From Solirubrobacter sp963792915 (GTDB lineage Bacteria > Actinomycetota > Thermoleophilia > Solirubrobacterales > Solirubrobacteraceae), in NCBI GenBank assembly GCA_963792915.1, contig CAWBYD010000007.1:248001-312000 (forward strand): a stretch of 64,000 nucleotides of DNA. The letters run 5' to 3'. The notes beneath the pieces are model-generated. The model was not told the origin of the DNA, did not search any database, and saw only the letters and a list, made by a program, of their open reading frames with translations. Positions 43,002 through 52,336 of the stretch are shown here, in pieces. The position numbers and the translations under genes were made by a program. Each line of letters begins with the position of its first letter. Within the stretch, counting starts at the first letter, position 1.

Positions 43002-44563
43002 ACGATCTCCCCGCCCACCACGGTCATCACGATCGGGACCTCGAGGAGCTCGTCGGCGTCGCACTCGACCGGATCGTGGGCGAATACCGTCAGGTCCGCG
43101 CGCAGGCCGGGGGCGATGCGGGCCTCCTCGCCGACTGTCCGCGCCGGCCCGGTCGTGTACCCGTGGAGCGCGTCGAGCGCGGAGATGGCCTGGTCGTCAT
43201 ACGGCGCGCGGTCGCGGACGCCGGGCGGGCGCCGCAGCCGCGCGGCGGCCATCCCTTCGCGCGGATCGAAGCGCGCGATCGGCCAGTCCGAGCCCAGCGC
43301 GAGCGTCGCGCCGGCCTCGAGCAGCGACCGGATCGGGAACGCGCGCTCGCAGCGCGCGTCACCGAGCCGGCGCGACCAGTTGTCGCCGCGCTCGGGGTCC
43401 AGCCACATCATGTGCTGCGGCTGCATCGACGCCGCGACCCCCTCGGCCGTGAAACGCGGCAGGTCGGCCGGCTGCAGCGTCTCGATGTGCTCGATGCGGT
43501 GGCGGGCGCCGCGCGCGGGTGCCCCGGCGCCGCGGTAGGCGTCGAGCGCCTCGCGCACCCCGCGGTCGCCGGTCGCGTGCGTCGCGCACTGAAAGCCGCG
43601 CGCCGCAAAGAACGCGACCGCCTCGCGATACGCCGCCGGATCGGGCCAGAACGGTGCCGTCCCCTCCCCCTGCGAGTCCGGCTCGTAGAGCCAGCCGGTG
43701 CCGGTGTCGATCACGCCGTCGATGAAGAACTTCACGACCCCGGCGCGCCAGCGCCAGCCGCTGGCGTCGCGGTGCGCGCCGTACTCCCACCACTCCGCCG
43801 CCGTCGACTCAGGATGGATCCAGAACGCGACGACCAGCCGCACCGGCAGCTCGCCGCGCAACTCGAGTGCGCGCACCAGGTCCAGCGTGGACGGGTCGGC
43901 GAGCATCAGGTGCGTGCCGGTCAGCCCCGCCGAGGCGAACGCGCGCAGGTTGGCCGCGGCGGCGTCGTAGCGCTGCTCGGCCGTCGGCTCCGGCACCGCG
44001 GCCTGCACGAGCGCGATCGCCGCGCCCTCGCGCAGCTCGCCGGTCGGCAGGCCCGCCGCACAGACGACCTCGGCGCGCTCGCTGAACGCCCGCGGTCCGT
44101 CGACGCCCGCGAGCGCGAGTGCCTGCGGCGTCGCGAGCGCGGTGTGGAAGTCCGAGAACTGCAGCAGCGCCGGCGCGCCGCCGGCCGCCGCCTCGACCAG
44201 CGAGCCGTGGATGCCGGTCTCGGCGAACAGGTTGTAGTCCAGCCCCCAGCCGAGGATCCAGTCGCCGTCGCGCCGCGCGGCGGCGACCGCGGCGCGCAGC
44301 TCGTCGAGGGTCGAGGCGCCGGTGAGGTCCGCGCCGTCGGCATCGATGCCGGCCCCGATGACATGGCTGTGCGCGTCGATCAGGCCGGGCGTGACCGTGG
44401 CGCCCGCCAGGTCGATGACCTCGGTGTGGGGCTGCGCGAGCTCGCGCAGGGCCGCGTCGTCGCCGACCGCGGCGATCTCACCGCCGCGGATCGCGATCGC
44501 GCTCGCCGCCGGACGCTCGGGGTCGAGCGTCCGTACCCGGCCGGACACAAGCAGCAGGTCCAC
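42986..44563 (-). CDS. Amidohydrolase family protein (YtcJ-like)
   Basis: 525 residues from the GTG at 44563. Metal-site motifs of the YtcJ/amidohydrolase-3 group: LIDAHSHVIGAG, KFFIDGVIDTGTGW, CATHATGDRGVREAL, HRIEHIETLQPADLPR and LALGSDWPIARFDP. Members hydrolyse N-acyl or cyclic amides; the precise substrate is unknown. The start lies 19 bases from the divergent VTT-protein gene. No Shine-Dalgarno is obvious. Confidence 0.88.
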   Translation of the reverse strand: MDLLLVSGRVRTLDPERPAASAIAIRGGEIAAVGDDAALRELAQPHTEVIDLAGATVTPGLIDAHSHVIGAGIDADGADLTGASTLDELRAAVAAARRDGDWILGWGLDYNLFAETGIHGSLVEAAAGGAPALLQFSDFHTALATPQALALAGVDGPRAFSERAEVVCAAGLPTGELREGAAIALVQAAVPEPTAEQRYDAAAANLRAFASAGLTGTHLMLADPSTLDLVRALELRGELPVRLVVAFWIHPESTAAEWWEYGAHRDASGWRWRAGVVKFFIDGVIDTGTGWLYEPDSQGEGTAPFWPDPAAYREAVAFFAARGFQCATHATGDRGVREALDAYRGAGAPARGARHRIEHIETLQPADLPRFTAEGVAASMQPQHMMWLDPERGDNWSRRLGDARCERAFPIRSLLEAGATLALGSDWPIARFDPREGMAAARLRRPPGVRDRAPYDDQAISALDALHGYTTGPARTVGEEARIAPGLRADLTVFAHDPVECDADELLEVPIVMTVVGGEIVYRAA

Positions 44564-44582
44564 GCCGGATACCGTCTCATAC

Positions 44583-45239
44583 GTGCGCCACGTGCTGATC
44601 GCCCTCGCCGTCATCGGCCTCGTCGCGGTGGGGGTGTACGCGATCGATCCGCTGCACCAGGCCGTCGGCCACGCGCTCCACGGCGACCTGCACGGCCTGC
44701 GCGCGCAACTGCGCGGGATGGGCGCCGCGGGCGCCGCCGTGCTGGTGGCGCTGATCCTGGTCCACGCCGTGCTCCCGTTCCCGGCGGAGATCGTCAACGC
44801 GGCGGCGGGGCTGATCTTCGGCGTCCTGCTGGCCCTGCCGCTGGTGCTGGCCGCGTGGCTCGTCTCGGGCCTGCTGGCCTACTGGCTCGGCGTCTACGCC
44901 GGCCGCCCGATCGCGCTCAAGCTGGCGGGCGAGCGGCGGGTCGTCCAGGCCGAGCACGTGATCGATCGCGGCGGCGCTCCCGCCCTGCTCATCTGCCGCC
45001 TGATCCCGTTCGTGCCCTACAGCCTGACCGGCTACCTGGCGGGCGCCGCGCGCGTGCCCCTGTGGCGGTACTCGTGGACCTCGGTGGTCGGCATCTTCCC
45101 GATCACCGCGGCCGCCACCTACCTGGGGCACGCGCTCGACAACCTGTCGGCGTCCGATCCGCTGCTGTGGGTCGCGCTCGGCGTGCTCGCGCTGCTCGTC
45201 ACGCTGAGCATCGTCGCGGGCCGGCGCCTGCGCGCGTAG
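44583..45239 (+). CDS. VTT-domain (TVP38/TMEM64, DedA-like) membrane protein
   Basis: 218 residues from the GTG at 44583. About five or six membrane helices; the VTT core has FPAEIVNAAAGLIFGVLLAL and a glycine- and Arg-containing segment ICRLIPFVPYSLTGYLAGAA. Family proteins are lipid scramblase- or transporter-like and affect membrane homeostasis. No partner gene is visible. Confidence 0.9.
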   Translation: MRHVLIALAVIGLVAVGVYAIDPLHQAVGHALHGDLHGLRAQLRGMGAAGAAVLVALILVHAVLPFPAEIVNAAAGLIFGVLLALPLVLAAWLVSGLLAYWLGVYAGRPIALKLAGERRVVQAEHVIDRGGAPALLICRLIPFVPYSLTGYLAGAARVPLWRYSWTSVVGIFPITAAATYLGHALDNLSASDPLLWVALGVLALLVTLSIVAGRRLRA

Positions 45240-45248
45240 CGTGGGTGC

Positions 45249-46373
45249 CTATCCCAGCGCCCGCATGAGGTCGGCGATCAGGTCCTCGGCGGGCTCGAGG
45301 CCGACGGCGAGCCGGATCAGCCCCGGCCGCACGCCCGCCGCCTCGAGCTGAACGGGCGTCAGGACGCCGCCGAGCATCGCGGCGGGGTGCGAGACCAGGC
45401 TGTGCACTCCGCCGAGGCTCGCCGCCAGCTTGAAGCGCTCGAGCCGCCGGACGAGCCGGTCGGAGGCGTCATAGGTCGCGACCTCGAACGACAGCACGCC
45501 GCCGTAACCACGCATCTGGCGGCGCGCCAGTGCGTGCTGCGGATGGCCCTCCAGCCCCGGATAGTGGACCGCGGTCACGTCGGGATGGGCGTCGAGCGCC
45601 TCGGCCACGCGCTGGGCGGTGGCGTTGGCGCGCTCGACGCGCAGGACGAGCGTGCGCAGCCCGCGGGCGAGCAGCCAGGCGTCGAACGGGCCGGACGCGG
45701 CGCCGAGCGCGAGGCTCGTCCGCCACAGGCGCTCCAGCAGCGTCGTGGGGCCGGCGATCACGCCCGCCGTCAGGTCGCTGTGGCCGCCCAGGTACTTGGT
45801 CGCCGAGTGCATCACGAGGTCGGCGCCGAGCGCGAGCGGCTGCTGGTTGACCGGCGTCGCGAACGTGCTGTCGACCATCGTCACGACGCGGCCGGTCACG
45901 GCCGCGAGGTCGGTGAGCGCCAGGAGCGGGTTGGACGGCGTCTCGAGCAGGAGCAGCTTCGTGTTCGGCCGCAGCGCGGCGAGCACCGCCTCGCTGTCGC
46001 GCTGGTCGACCGCGGTCGTCTCGATCCCCAGCCGCGGCAGGACGTCCTCGGCCAGCCCGGTCACGCCGCCGTAGCAGGAGCGCTGGAGCACGAGGTGGTC
46101 GCCGGCGCCGCAGAACGTCAGCACCACGGCGCTCACCGCCGCCATGCCGGACGCGAACAACTGCGCCGCCTCGGCGCCCTCGGCGGCGGCGATCAGCGCC
46201 TCCGCGTGGCGGTGGGTCGGGTTGCCGTAGCGGGTGTAGAAGCGCGCGTGGCGCGGCGCAGTCGCCATCTGCGCGAAGTCCTCGGGGTCGGACGCCGCGA
46301 ACGTCGACGCGGGGTCGATCGGCGGCGTCAGCTCGCCGGCGAGCAGCAGGGCCTGGAGGCGCTCGGAATCCAC
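45249..46373 (-). CDS. Cys/Met metabolism PLP-dependent enzyme (cystathionine synthase/lyase-like)
   Basis: 374 residues from a GTG. ARFYTRYGNPTHRHAE, LFASGMAAVSAVVLTFCGAG, LLLETPSNPLLALTDL, VDSTFATPVNQQPL and the PLP Lys in HSATKYLGGHSD are family signatures. It may be cystathionine gamma-synthase, gamma-lyase or methionine gamma-lyase; the residues alone do not decide. Just 26 bases separate it from the MoaD-like gene; TAATCT lies 8 bases before the GTG on its strand, so it is probably leaderless. Confidence 0.9.
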   Translation of the reverse strand: MDSERLQALLLAGELTPPIDPASTFAASDPEDFAQMATAPRHARFYTRYGNPTHRHAEALIAAAEGAEAAQLFASGMAAVSAVVLTFCGAGDHLVLQRSCYGGVTGLAEDVLPRLGIETTAVDQRDSEAVLAALRPNTKLLLLETPSNPLLALTDLAAVTGRVVTMVDSTFATPVNQQPLALGADLVMHSATKYLGGHSDLTAGVIAGPTTLLERLWRTSLALGAASGPFDAWLLARGLRTLVLRVERANATAQRVAEALDAHPDVTAVHYPGLEGHPQHALARRQMRGYGGVLSFEVATYDASDRLVRRLERFKLAASLGGVHSLVSHPAAMLGGVLTPVQLEAAGVRPGLIRLAVGLEPAEDLIADLMRALG

Positions 46374-46399
46374 GGCCGCAGAGATTAGGCTTGCGGGCG

Positions 46400-46651
46400 A
46401 TGCAGGTTCGCGTCCGTCTCGGAGCCGGCCTGTCGCGCCTCTCCGCGGCGCCGCTGCTGACGGTCGACCTCGCCGACGGCGCCACGGTCGACGACCTCCT
46501 CGCCCGGCTGCGCGACACCGAGCCCGACCTGGGACCGGCGCTGCGCTCCGCGCTGCCCGTGGTGGGCGGCGAGCACGTGCCGCGCGACCGGCCGCTGGCC
46601 GACCGCGCCGAGGTCGCGCTGCTGTTGCCGGTGTCGGGCGGATCAACATGA
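46400..46651 (+). CDS. MoaD/ThiS-like sulfur carrier with C-terminal extension
   Basis: 83 residues with a beta-grasp pattern: VRVRLGAGLSRLS, VDLADGATVDDLLARL, and VALLLPVSGGST. MoaD and ThiS normally end in GG, whose carboxylate carries sulfur. Here two residues (Ser-Thr) follow, so a protease would have to trim it, as for CysO with Mec+. It may serve molybdopterin synthesis, fitting the Mo enzymes in the window, or another sulfur route. TAGGCT lies 8 bases before the ATG. Confidence 0.8.
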   Translation: MQVRVRLGAGLSRLSAAPLLTVDLADGATVDDLLARLRDTEPDLGPALRSALPVVGGEHVPRDRPLADRAEVALLLPVSGGST

Positions 46652-46662
46652 AGGGAGCTCCC

Positions 46663-47970
46663 ATGGCCATCACCGCGCAGGCGCGCCGCACCGTCTTCGT
46701 TGACACCTTCACGGACGGGCTTCTGGGGCCCGACGTGGCGATGCTCGGCCCCGTCGCGGACGGCGGGCACATCGTCTGGAACTCGACGCCGGGCTGCTGG
46801 GGGCCGATGATCACGCCCGCGATCCGCGGCGGGCACGAGGTCTGCACGCCGGTGGCGGTCGACGGCGCCCAGGTCGGCGACGCGATCGCGATCCGGATCA
46901 AGGACATCGAGGTCACCTCCGCCGCGACGGCCTCGGGCAACGACCAGGCGATGGAGGGGCGCTTCAACGGCGACCCCTACTGCGCGGCGGTCTGCCCGGG
47001 CTGCGGAACCGAGTGGCCTGAGACGCGGCTCGACGGGATCGGCGAGACCGCGGTGCGCTGCACGAACTGCGGCGCGGATGCGACGCCGTTCACGTTCACC
47101 AACGGGTACACGGTGGCGTTCGACGACGCCCGGCGGATCGCGGTGACGCTCGGCCGCGACGCGGCGGAGGCGCTCGCGCACGACGCGGTGCGCGCGGCCG
47201 CGCTGCCCGATCACTCGATCCAGAACCCGATCCTGACGTTCGCCCCGCACGACATCGTCGCGCTGGCCACGCGCATGCGCCCGTTCCTGGGTCAGTGCGG
47301 GACGACGCCCTCGACGACGATCCCGGACTCCCACAACGCCGGCGACTTCGGCGCCTTCCTGGTCGGCGCGCCGCACCGCTACGCGCTCGACGCCCAGGAA
47401 CTGCAGCGCCATAAGACCGACGGGCATCTGGACATCGACGCGGTCCGCGCGGGCGCGATCCTCGTCTGCCCGGTGAAGGTGCCGGGCGGCGGCGTCTACC
47501 TCGGCGACATGCACGCGATGCAGGGCGACGGCGAGATCGCCGGGCACACCGCCGACGTTGCGGGCACGGTCACACTGCAGGTCGACGTCGTCAAGGGGCT
47601 GGGGATCGACGGGCCGGTGCTGTTCCCGCTCGCCGAGGACCTGCCGTTCCTGGCCCGGCCGCTGAGCGCCGCCGAGACCGCGCAGGCGCTCGCGCTCGCG
47701 CAGCGCTACGGGATCTCCGAGCTCGAGGCGTCGCTGCCGGTCTCGGTCGTCGGTACCGGCCCCGACCTCAACTCGGCCACCGACAACGGACTCGCCCGCG
47801 CCGCCGCGCTGCTCGACATGACGGTGCCGGAGGTCATGAACCGCGCGACGATCGCGGGCGCGATCGAGATCGGGCGGGCGCCGGGCGTCGTGCAGGTGAC
47901 GTTCCGGGCGCCGGCGGAGAAGCTCGGCGCGCTGCGGCCGTACGCCGAGGAGCTCTACGGGCCGAGCTGA
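46663..47970 (+). CDS. Acetamidase/formamidase family protein
   Basis: 435 residues from the ATG preceded by AAGGGAG; an ATG at 46648 overlapping the upstream stop is possible. FmdA/AmdA motifs: HIVWNSTPGCWGPMITPA, DSHNAGDFGAFLVGAPHR, GGGVYLGDMHAMQGDGEIAG. A Cys4 zinc-ribbon-like insertion (CPGCGTEWPE ... CTNCGAD) lies at about residues 109-142. It hydrolyses short-chain amides such as formamide to the acid and ammonia. The divergent/downstream ABC importer genes may supply the amide. Confidence 0.9.
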   Translation: MAITAQARRTVFVDTFTDGLLGPDVAMLGPVADGGHIVWNSTPGCWGPMITPAIRGGHEVCTPVAVDGAQVGDAIAIRIKDIEVTSAATASGNDQAMEGRFNGDPYCAAVCPGCGTEWPETRLDGIGETAVRCTNCGADATPFTFTNGYTVAFDDARRIAVTLGRDAAEALAHDAVRAAALPDHSIQNPILTFAPHDIVALATRMRPFLGQCGTTPSTTIPDSHNAGDFGAFLVGAPHRYALDAQELQRHKTDGHLDIDAVRAGAILVCPVKVPGGGVYLGDMHAMQGDGEIAGHTADVAGTVTLQVDVVKGLGIDGPVLFPLAEDLPFLARPLSAAETAQALALAQRYGISELEASLPVSVVGTGPDLNSATDNGLARAAALLDMTVPEVMNRATIAGAIEIGRAPGVVQVTFRAPAEKLGALRPYAEELYGPS

Positions 47971-49160
47971 TTGACGACCGGCAGGCTCTCCGACAGCGGA
48001 TCGTCGGAGACCGGCACGAACACGAAGCGGTCGAAGCGCGCGAAGTACATGTCGGTGGGCGAGACGCCCTCGTGGTAGGAGGCGTTGTAGCCGCGCTGGT
48101 CGCCGTTGGCGCCGGTGATCGTCGCGTGGTCGTTGATCGTCTGCAGCTCCGGGGCGCCGAGGCCGCCGGCCTCCTTGATCGCCTCCTCGACCAGCAGCAG
48201 CGCGTCGTACGGGTACATCGCCCAGTCCGGCGGCTGGATCACGGCCTTTCCGTCCTGCTTGACGCCGACCTGGTCGGCGCCGAGCTCGGCCTCGTAGTGG
48301 CGGCGGAAGGCGTTGAACGGCGCGGGGCCCTGCTCGGCGGTGATCCGGCCGGAGACGAAGCGCAGGGTGCGCAGGTAGTCCGGGTGGGCGACGAGCCGCT
48401 GGCGGACCAGGGGATCCTCCCCGGTCTGTCCGGAGATCACCGGCACGTCCCAGCCGGCGCGGTGGGCGGCCTCGAGCGTCGCGGCGACGTCGGCCGCGCT
48501 GGCCCACACGATCAGGCGGTCGGCGCCGGCGTTGCGGGCCTGGACGATCTGCGGTGAGACGTCCGGCGCGCGCGCCGGGATCGTCTGGTCGGACACGACC
48601 GCGACGCCGTCGACCTTGAACGCGTCCCTGAGCGCGGCGCGCCCCTGCTCGCCGTAGCCCGAGTCGTCGGTCAGCATCGCCACCTTCGGGTGCTGGTTGG
48701 CGATGTAGTCGGCGAGCCGGCGGGTCATCACGGCGTCGGCCGGCGCGAGCCGGAACAGCGACGGGTGGGCCTGCGGGTCGATCAGATCGGCGCCGCCGTC
48801 GAAGACGATGAACACCGGCAGATGCGCGGGGTCGGTCACCGACGCGACCGAGACGGCGCCCGTCCCGTCCGTCAGCAGCGCGGCCGCGTGGTGGTCGACG
48901 GCGCTCCTGGCGTTCGCGAGCGCGTTCGCGGGCGAAGACGCGTTGTCCATCACCTCGAGCTTGAGCTTCTGGGGCTTGCCGGCGATCGTGACGCCGCCGC
49001 GGGCGTTGATGTCGTCGACGGCGAGCCGGGCGCCGCGCTCGATCGACTTGGCGATCCACGGCTGGGTCGACACCGGAGCGCTGACGATGACCGGCACGCC
49101 GCCGCTCGAACCGCAGCCGGCCAGCGCCACCGCCAGCAGCGCTAATCCCGCTCGCCACAT
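47955..49160 (-). CDS. ABC transporter substrate-binding lipoprotein (branched-chain amino acid/amide type)
   Basis: 401 residues from the ATG at 49160. Lipoprotein signal MWRAGLALLAVALAGCGSS with lipobox LAGC, then a type-1 periplasmic-binding fold (GARLAVDDINARGGVTIAGK, DDSGYGEQGRAALRDAF, ISGQTGEDPL). Such proteins capture branched-chain amino acids, urea or short amides for LivHMGF. It is divergent from the permease genes, and its end overlaps the amidase gene by 16 bases. Confidence 0.92.
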   Translation of the reverse strand: MWRAGLALLAVALAGCGSSGGVPVIVSAPVSTQPWIAKSIERGARLAVDDINARGGVTIAGKPQKLKLEVMDNASSPANALANARSAVDHHAAALLTDGTGAVSVASVTDPAHLPVFIVFDGGADLIDPQAHPSLFRLAPADAVMTRRLADYIANQHPKVAMLTDDSGYGEQGRAALRDAFKVDGVAVVSDQTIPARAPDVSPQIVQARNAGADRLIVWASAADVAATLEAAHRAGWDVPVISGQTGEDPLVRQRLVAHPDYLRTLRFVSGRITAEQGPAPFNAFRRHYEAELGADQVGVKQDGKAVIQPPDWAMYPYDALLLVEEAIKEAGGLGAPELQTINDHATITGANGDQRGYNASYHEGVSPTDMYFARFDRFVFVPVSDDPLSESLPVVNQLGP

Positions 49161-49207
49161 CGGTTCGTCATGATGGCGGGAAATCCGGGTCACAGGAGGG
49201 GTTCCGA

Positions 49208-49756
49208 ATGACCACCAGACTGGCGCTGGCGCTGGCCGCGCTTGCGCTCCTCGTCGCGGGATGCGGCGGGAGCGACAAATCCAGTGAGCAGACCGCGTCC
49301 ACGCCGGCCGCGACCGACACGCCGACGGCCGCGCCGACCGCGACCGCGACGGCCACCGAGGACGGCGATCAGGGCGAGGACAAGGACAAGGGCGACGGCG
49401 CCGAGGCCGCGGACAAGGACTGCGACGAGGTCAAGGGCCTCGACGGCCAGCCCAAGCGCCAGCCGCCCGACGACGTGCGGATCCTCGACAGCGCCCGCCT
49501 GTACTCGTCCGAGGGGCCGTTCGGCAAGACCGTGCGCTTCTTCGCGAGCGCCGACGGCGACCCCGATTCCCTGCCGGCGACGCGCGACGACGCCGCCAAC
49601 ATGCTGGTCCAGGACTCGGGCTTCGTGCTCCAGCACACCGACCAGGAGGAGGGCGCCGAGGCCGAGGCCCATCTCAAGGGCACCGATCACACGGTCGACA
49701 TCCAGGTGATCCCGCTGTGCAAGGGGAAGGTCCGGATCCGGTACACGGTGCAGTGA
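49208..49756 (+). CDS. Hypothetical lipoprotein with acidic low-complexity segment
   Basis: 182 residues, with ACAGGAGGGGTTCCGA before the ATG. Lipobox LVAGCGGS at about 16-22, then a Thr/Ala/Pro-rich and Asp/Lys-rich stretch to residue 75, then a compact domain with VRILDSARLYSSEGPFG, FFASADGD and a C-terminal beta-like VIPLCKGKVRIRYTV. Unrecognised. It stands first in the importer operon, right upstream of the permease gene (1 base gap), and may assist the binding protein. Confidence 0.75.
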   Translation: MTTRLALALAALALLVAGCGGSDKSSEQTASTPAATDTPTAAPTATATATEDGDQGEDKDKGDGAEAADKDCDEVKGLDGQPKRQPPDDVRILDSARLYSSEGPFGKTVRFFASADGDPDSLPATRDDAANMLVQDSGFVLQHTDQEEGAEAEAHLKGTDHTVDIQVIPLCKGKVRIRYTVQ

Positions 49757-49757
49757 C

Positions 49758-50666
49758 GTGAGCACCGCGGTCGCCGTCCAGGCGCTGGTGACCGGCCTCG
49801 CCGCCGGCGCCGGCTACGGCCTGATCGCGATCGGCTTCACGCTGATGCACCGGCTGACGGGCGTGATCGCGTTCGCGCACGGCGACGTCGTGGTCGGCGC
49901 GGTGTTCGTGGGCGTGCTGGTCGTGGTCGGCACGGCGCCGGTGGCGTTGCCGCTCGGCGCCGCCCGCGCGGGCGCGCTGGCGGTGACGGTGCTGGCGGCC
50001 GGGGCGCTGCTGTCGGTCGCGGTCTACGCCGTGGCGGTGCGGCCGTTCCGGCCGCGCGAGGGGCGCGCGGGCGACGTGCTCGGCTGGGTCGCGGGCAGCC
50101 TGGCGGCGGGGCTGCTGGTGCGCGCGCTGCTGGCGCTGCCGTTCTCCCAGCAGGCGTACGCGCTGCCCGACCCGCTGGGCTCGCCGGGCGTGCTCGGGCT
50201 CGGCGGCGGCGTCACCGTGCCGGTGCGCGCGCTCGAGGTGTTCGCGATCGGCCTCGCGGCGGGCGTGCTGGTCGAGCGGGTGCTCGCGGTGACCGGGTTC
50301 GGCACCGTCATGCGGGCGGTCAGCGAGGACCCGGGCGCCGCCGCGCTGCTCGGCGTGCCGGCGGAACGCGTCGTGCTGGCCGCGTTCGCGCTCGCCGGCG
50401 CCCTGGCGGGGCTGGCGGGGCTGCTGATCGCGCCTCAGGCTCCGCTCGGCGTCGCCGACGGCGTCCTGCTCGGGCTCAAGGGCATGGCCGCGGCGCTGCT
50501 CGGCCGGCTGGGCTCGCTGCGGCTGGCGCTCGCCGGCGGGCTCGCGCTCGGGGTGCTGGAGGCGTACGTCACCGCGCTCGGGGCGCGCTGGGCCGACCTG
50601 CTGCCGCTCGCCGTGCTCGCGGTCCTCGCCGCCGCGCGGCCGCGCGGTCTGCTCGCGCGGGCATGA
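49758..50666 (+). CDS. Branched-chain amino acid/amide ABC permease, LivH type
   Basis: 302 residues with about eight membrane helices; GLIAIGFTLMHRLTGVIAFA and HGDVVVGAVF match the LivH N-terminal signature (GLTLIFGVLGVINFAHG in common members). MRAVSEDPGAAALLGVPAER is the cytosolic coupling loop. It forms one half of the channel for the importer. GTG start. Confidence 0.9.
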   Translation: MSTAVAVQALVTGLAAGAGYGLIAIGFTLMHRLTGVIAFAHGDVVVGAVFVGVLVVVGTAPVALPLGAARAGALAVTVLAAGALLSVAVYAVAVRPFRPREGRAGDVLGWVAGSLAAGLLVRALLALPFSQQAYALPDPLGSPGVLGLGGGVTVPVRALEVFAIGLAAGVLVERVLAVTGFGTVMRAVSEDPGAAALLGVPAERVVLAAFALAGALAGLAGLLIAPQAPLGVADGVLLGLKGMAAALLGRLGSLRLALAGGLALGVLEAYVTALGARWADLLPLAVLAVLAAARPRGLLARA

Positions 50667-50754
50667 CCGCCGCTCCCCGGGCCGTGCGCGCTCTCCTCGC
50701 CCCGCCCCGCCGCGCTCGCGCCCGCCTCGCCGCGGCCAGCCTCCTCCCCGCGCG

Positions 50755-52329
50755 ATGACCGAGGTCGCCCGCGACCTGTATCTGCTCGTGGCGGTGCTCG
50801 GGCTGGCGCCGGCCGTATCGCTCGCCGGGATGCCACTGCTATCGGCGAGCGCGTTCGCGGCGGTCGGCGGCGTCGGCGCGTTGCAGCTCGAGCGCGCGGG
50901 CTTGCCGATCGGCGGCGCGGTGCTCGTGGCGGTGATCCTGGGCGGGCTGGCCGGCGTGGCGACCGGGGCGCTCGTCGCCCGCGCCGAGGCGCCGTTCGTG
51001 GCGCTCTCGACGTGGGCGCTGGCCTGGCTCGCCTACACGGCGCTGCTCGTCTTCCCGGGGCTGTCGGGCGGCGAGCAAGGGCTCACGCGGCCGACGCCCG
51101 ATCGTGTCCAGGCGCCGTTCGGGGTGACGCTGACGCTCACGCCCGCCGTCCACGTCGTCGCCTCAGCGCTCCTGTGCGCGCTCGTGCTCGGCGCGGTCGC
51201 GCGGCTGCGCGCCGGGCCCGCCGGGCTGGACGCCGCCGCGGGTCGCGACGACCGGGAGCTCGCCCGCTCGCTCGGAACGCCCGTCGGGCCCCGGCGCGTG
51301 GCGCTCACCGGCGTCGCGGGCGCCGCGTCGGCTGCCGCGGGCGCGGGCATCGCCGTGCTGCTCGGCGTCGCGGCGCCGGCCGACGTCTCTCCGCTGCTCT
51401 CGCTGCAGCTGTTCGCCGCCGTCATCGTCGGCGCCCGCTCGCCGCTGCTCGCGCTGGCCGTGATCGCCGTCCTCCCGCGCGCGGCCGACGCGTTCGGGGC
51501 GACGGGCACGGGGATCGTCACCGCCGCGCTGCTCGCCGGCTGCGTCGCGCTGCGGCCGTACCTGCGCCCGCGCGCTCGGGCCCGCGCCGGCGAGCCCCTC
51601 GACCCACCGCCGCTCGCGCCGTGCGACGGCGCGCTCAGCGCTCGCGACGTGCACGTCGCGCTCGGCGGCCGCGAGATCCTGGGCGGGCTCGACCTCGAGC
51701 TGCGTCCCGGCGAGATCCACGCGCTCGTCGGCCCGAACGGGAGCGGCAAGACGACGGCGCTGCGCGTGCTGGCCGGCGACCTCGCGCCCGGGCGCGGCAC
51801 GCTCCGCGGCGGGCCGGTCGTGCGCACGGTCCAGCGGGCGGCGGGCTTCGCGTCGCTGACGCCGCTGCGCCAGGCGCTGCTCGCCGCGCAGGCCGGCGAC
51901 CCGGTGCGCTTCGCGGCGCTGTGGCACCTGCTCGGCGCCCCGCCCGAAAGCGACCACGAGGCCCGCGCGTGGGGCGCGCTCGCGCTGGTCGGGCTGACCG
52001 CCCGCGCGGACGCGCTCGAGCTCACCGACGGCGAGCAGCGCCTGCTCGCCGTCGCCCGGGCGGCCGTGACGGGGGCGCCCGTGCTCGCTCTCGACGAGCC
52101 CGCGGTCGGCATGACCGCCGAGGAGCGCGCCCGCCTCGTCGCCGCGCTGCGCCGGCTCGCCGCGGCCGGCCGCGCGATCCTGATCGTCGAGCACGACCTC
52201 CGCCTCGTCGCCGCCCTCGCCGACGTCGTGACCGTGATCGACGACGGCCGCGTGATCGCCCGCGGCACGCCCGCCGAAGTCGTCCGCGCCGAGCCGGTCC
52301 AGCGCGCCTACCTCGGAGCGCCGGCATGA
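50755..52329 (+). CDS. Fused LivM permease and LivG ATP-binding protein
   Basis: 524 residues. Residues 1-280: LivM-type permease with 8-9 membrane helices and coupling loop RDDRELARSLGTPVGPRRVA. Residues about 295-524: ATPase with intact Walker A GPNGSGKTTAL (about 325), Walker B VLALDEPAVG and switch His in IVEHDLRLV. The signature is LTDGEQR at about 423 in place of LSGGQ/LSGGE, so its contribution to the partner ATP site is probably poor. LivM-LivG fusions occur in actinobacteria. Spacing to LivH is 88 bases. Confidence 0.9.
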   Translation: MTEVARDLYLLVAVLGLAPAVSLAGMPLLSASAFAAVGGVGALQLERAGLPIGGAVLVAVILGGLAGVATGALVARAEAPFVALSTWALAWLAYTALLVFPGLSGGEQGLTRPTPDRVQAPFGVTLTLTPAVHVVASALLCALVLGAVARLRAGPAGLDAAAGRDDRELARSLGTPVGPRRVALTGVAGAASAAAGAGIAVLLGVAAPADVSPLLSLQLFAAVIVGARSPLLALAVIAVLPRAADAFGATGTGIVTAALLAGCVALRPYLRPRARARAGEPLDPPPLAPCDGALSARDVHVALGGREILGGLDLELRPGEIHALVGPNGSGKTTALRVLAGDLAPGRGTLRGGPVVRTVQRAAGFASLTPLRQALLAAQAGDPVRFAALWHLLGAPPESDHEARAWGALALVGLTARADALELTDGEQRLLAVARAAVTGAPVLALDEPAVGMTAEERARLVAALRRLAAAGRAILIVEHDLRLVAALADVVTVIDDGRVIARGTPAEVVRAEPVQRAYLGAPA

Positions 52330-52336
52330 CCGCGGA

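Noticed and set aside
45469..49158. Very long open frame on the minus strand (over 1200 codons)
   Set aside because: It is a GC-rich shadow crossing the amidase, MoaD-like and lipoprotein genes; its translation is low-complexity Arg/Gly/Ala without domains, except where it briefly is antisense to real genes.
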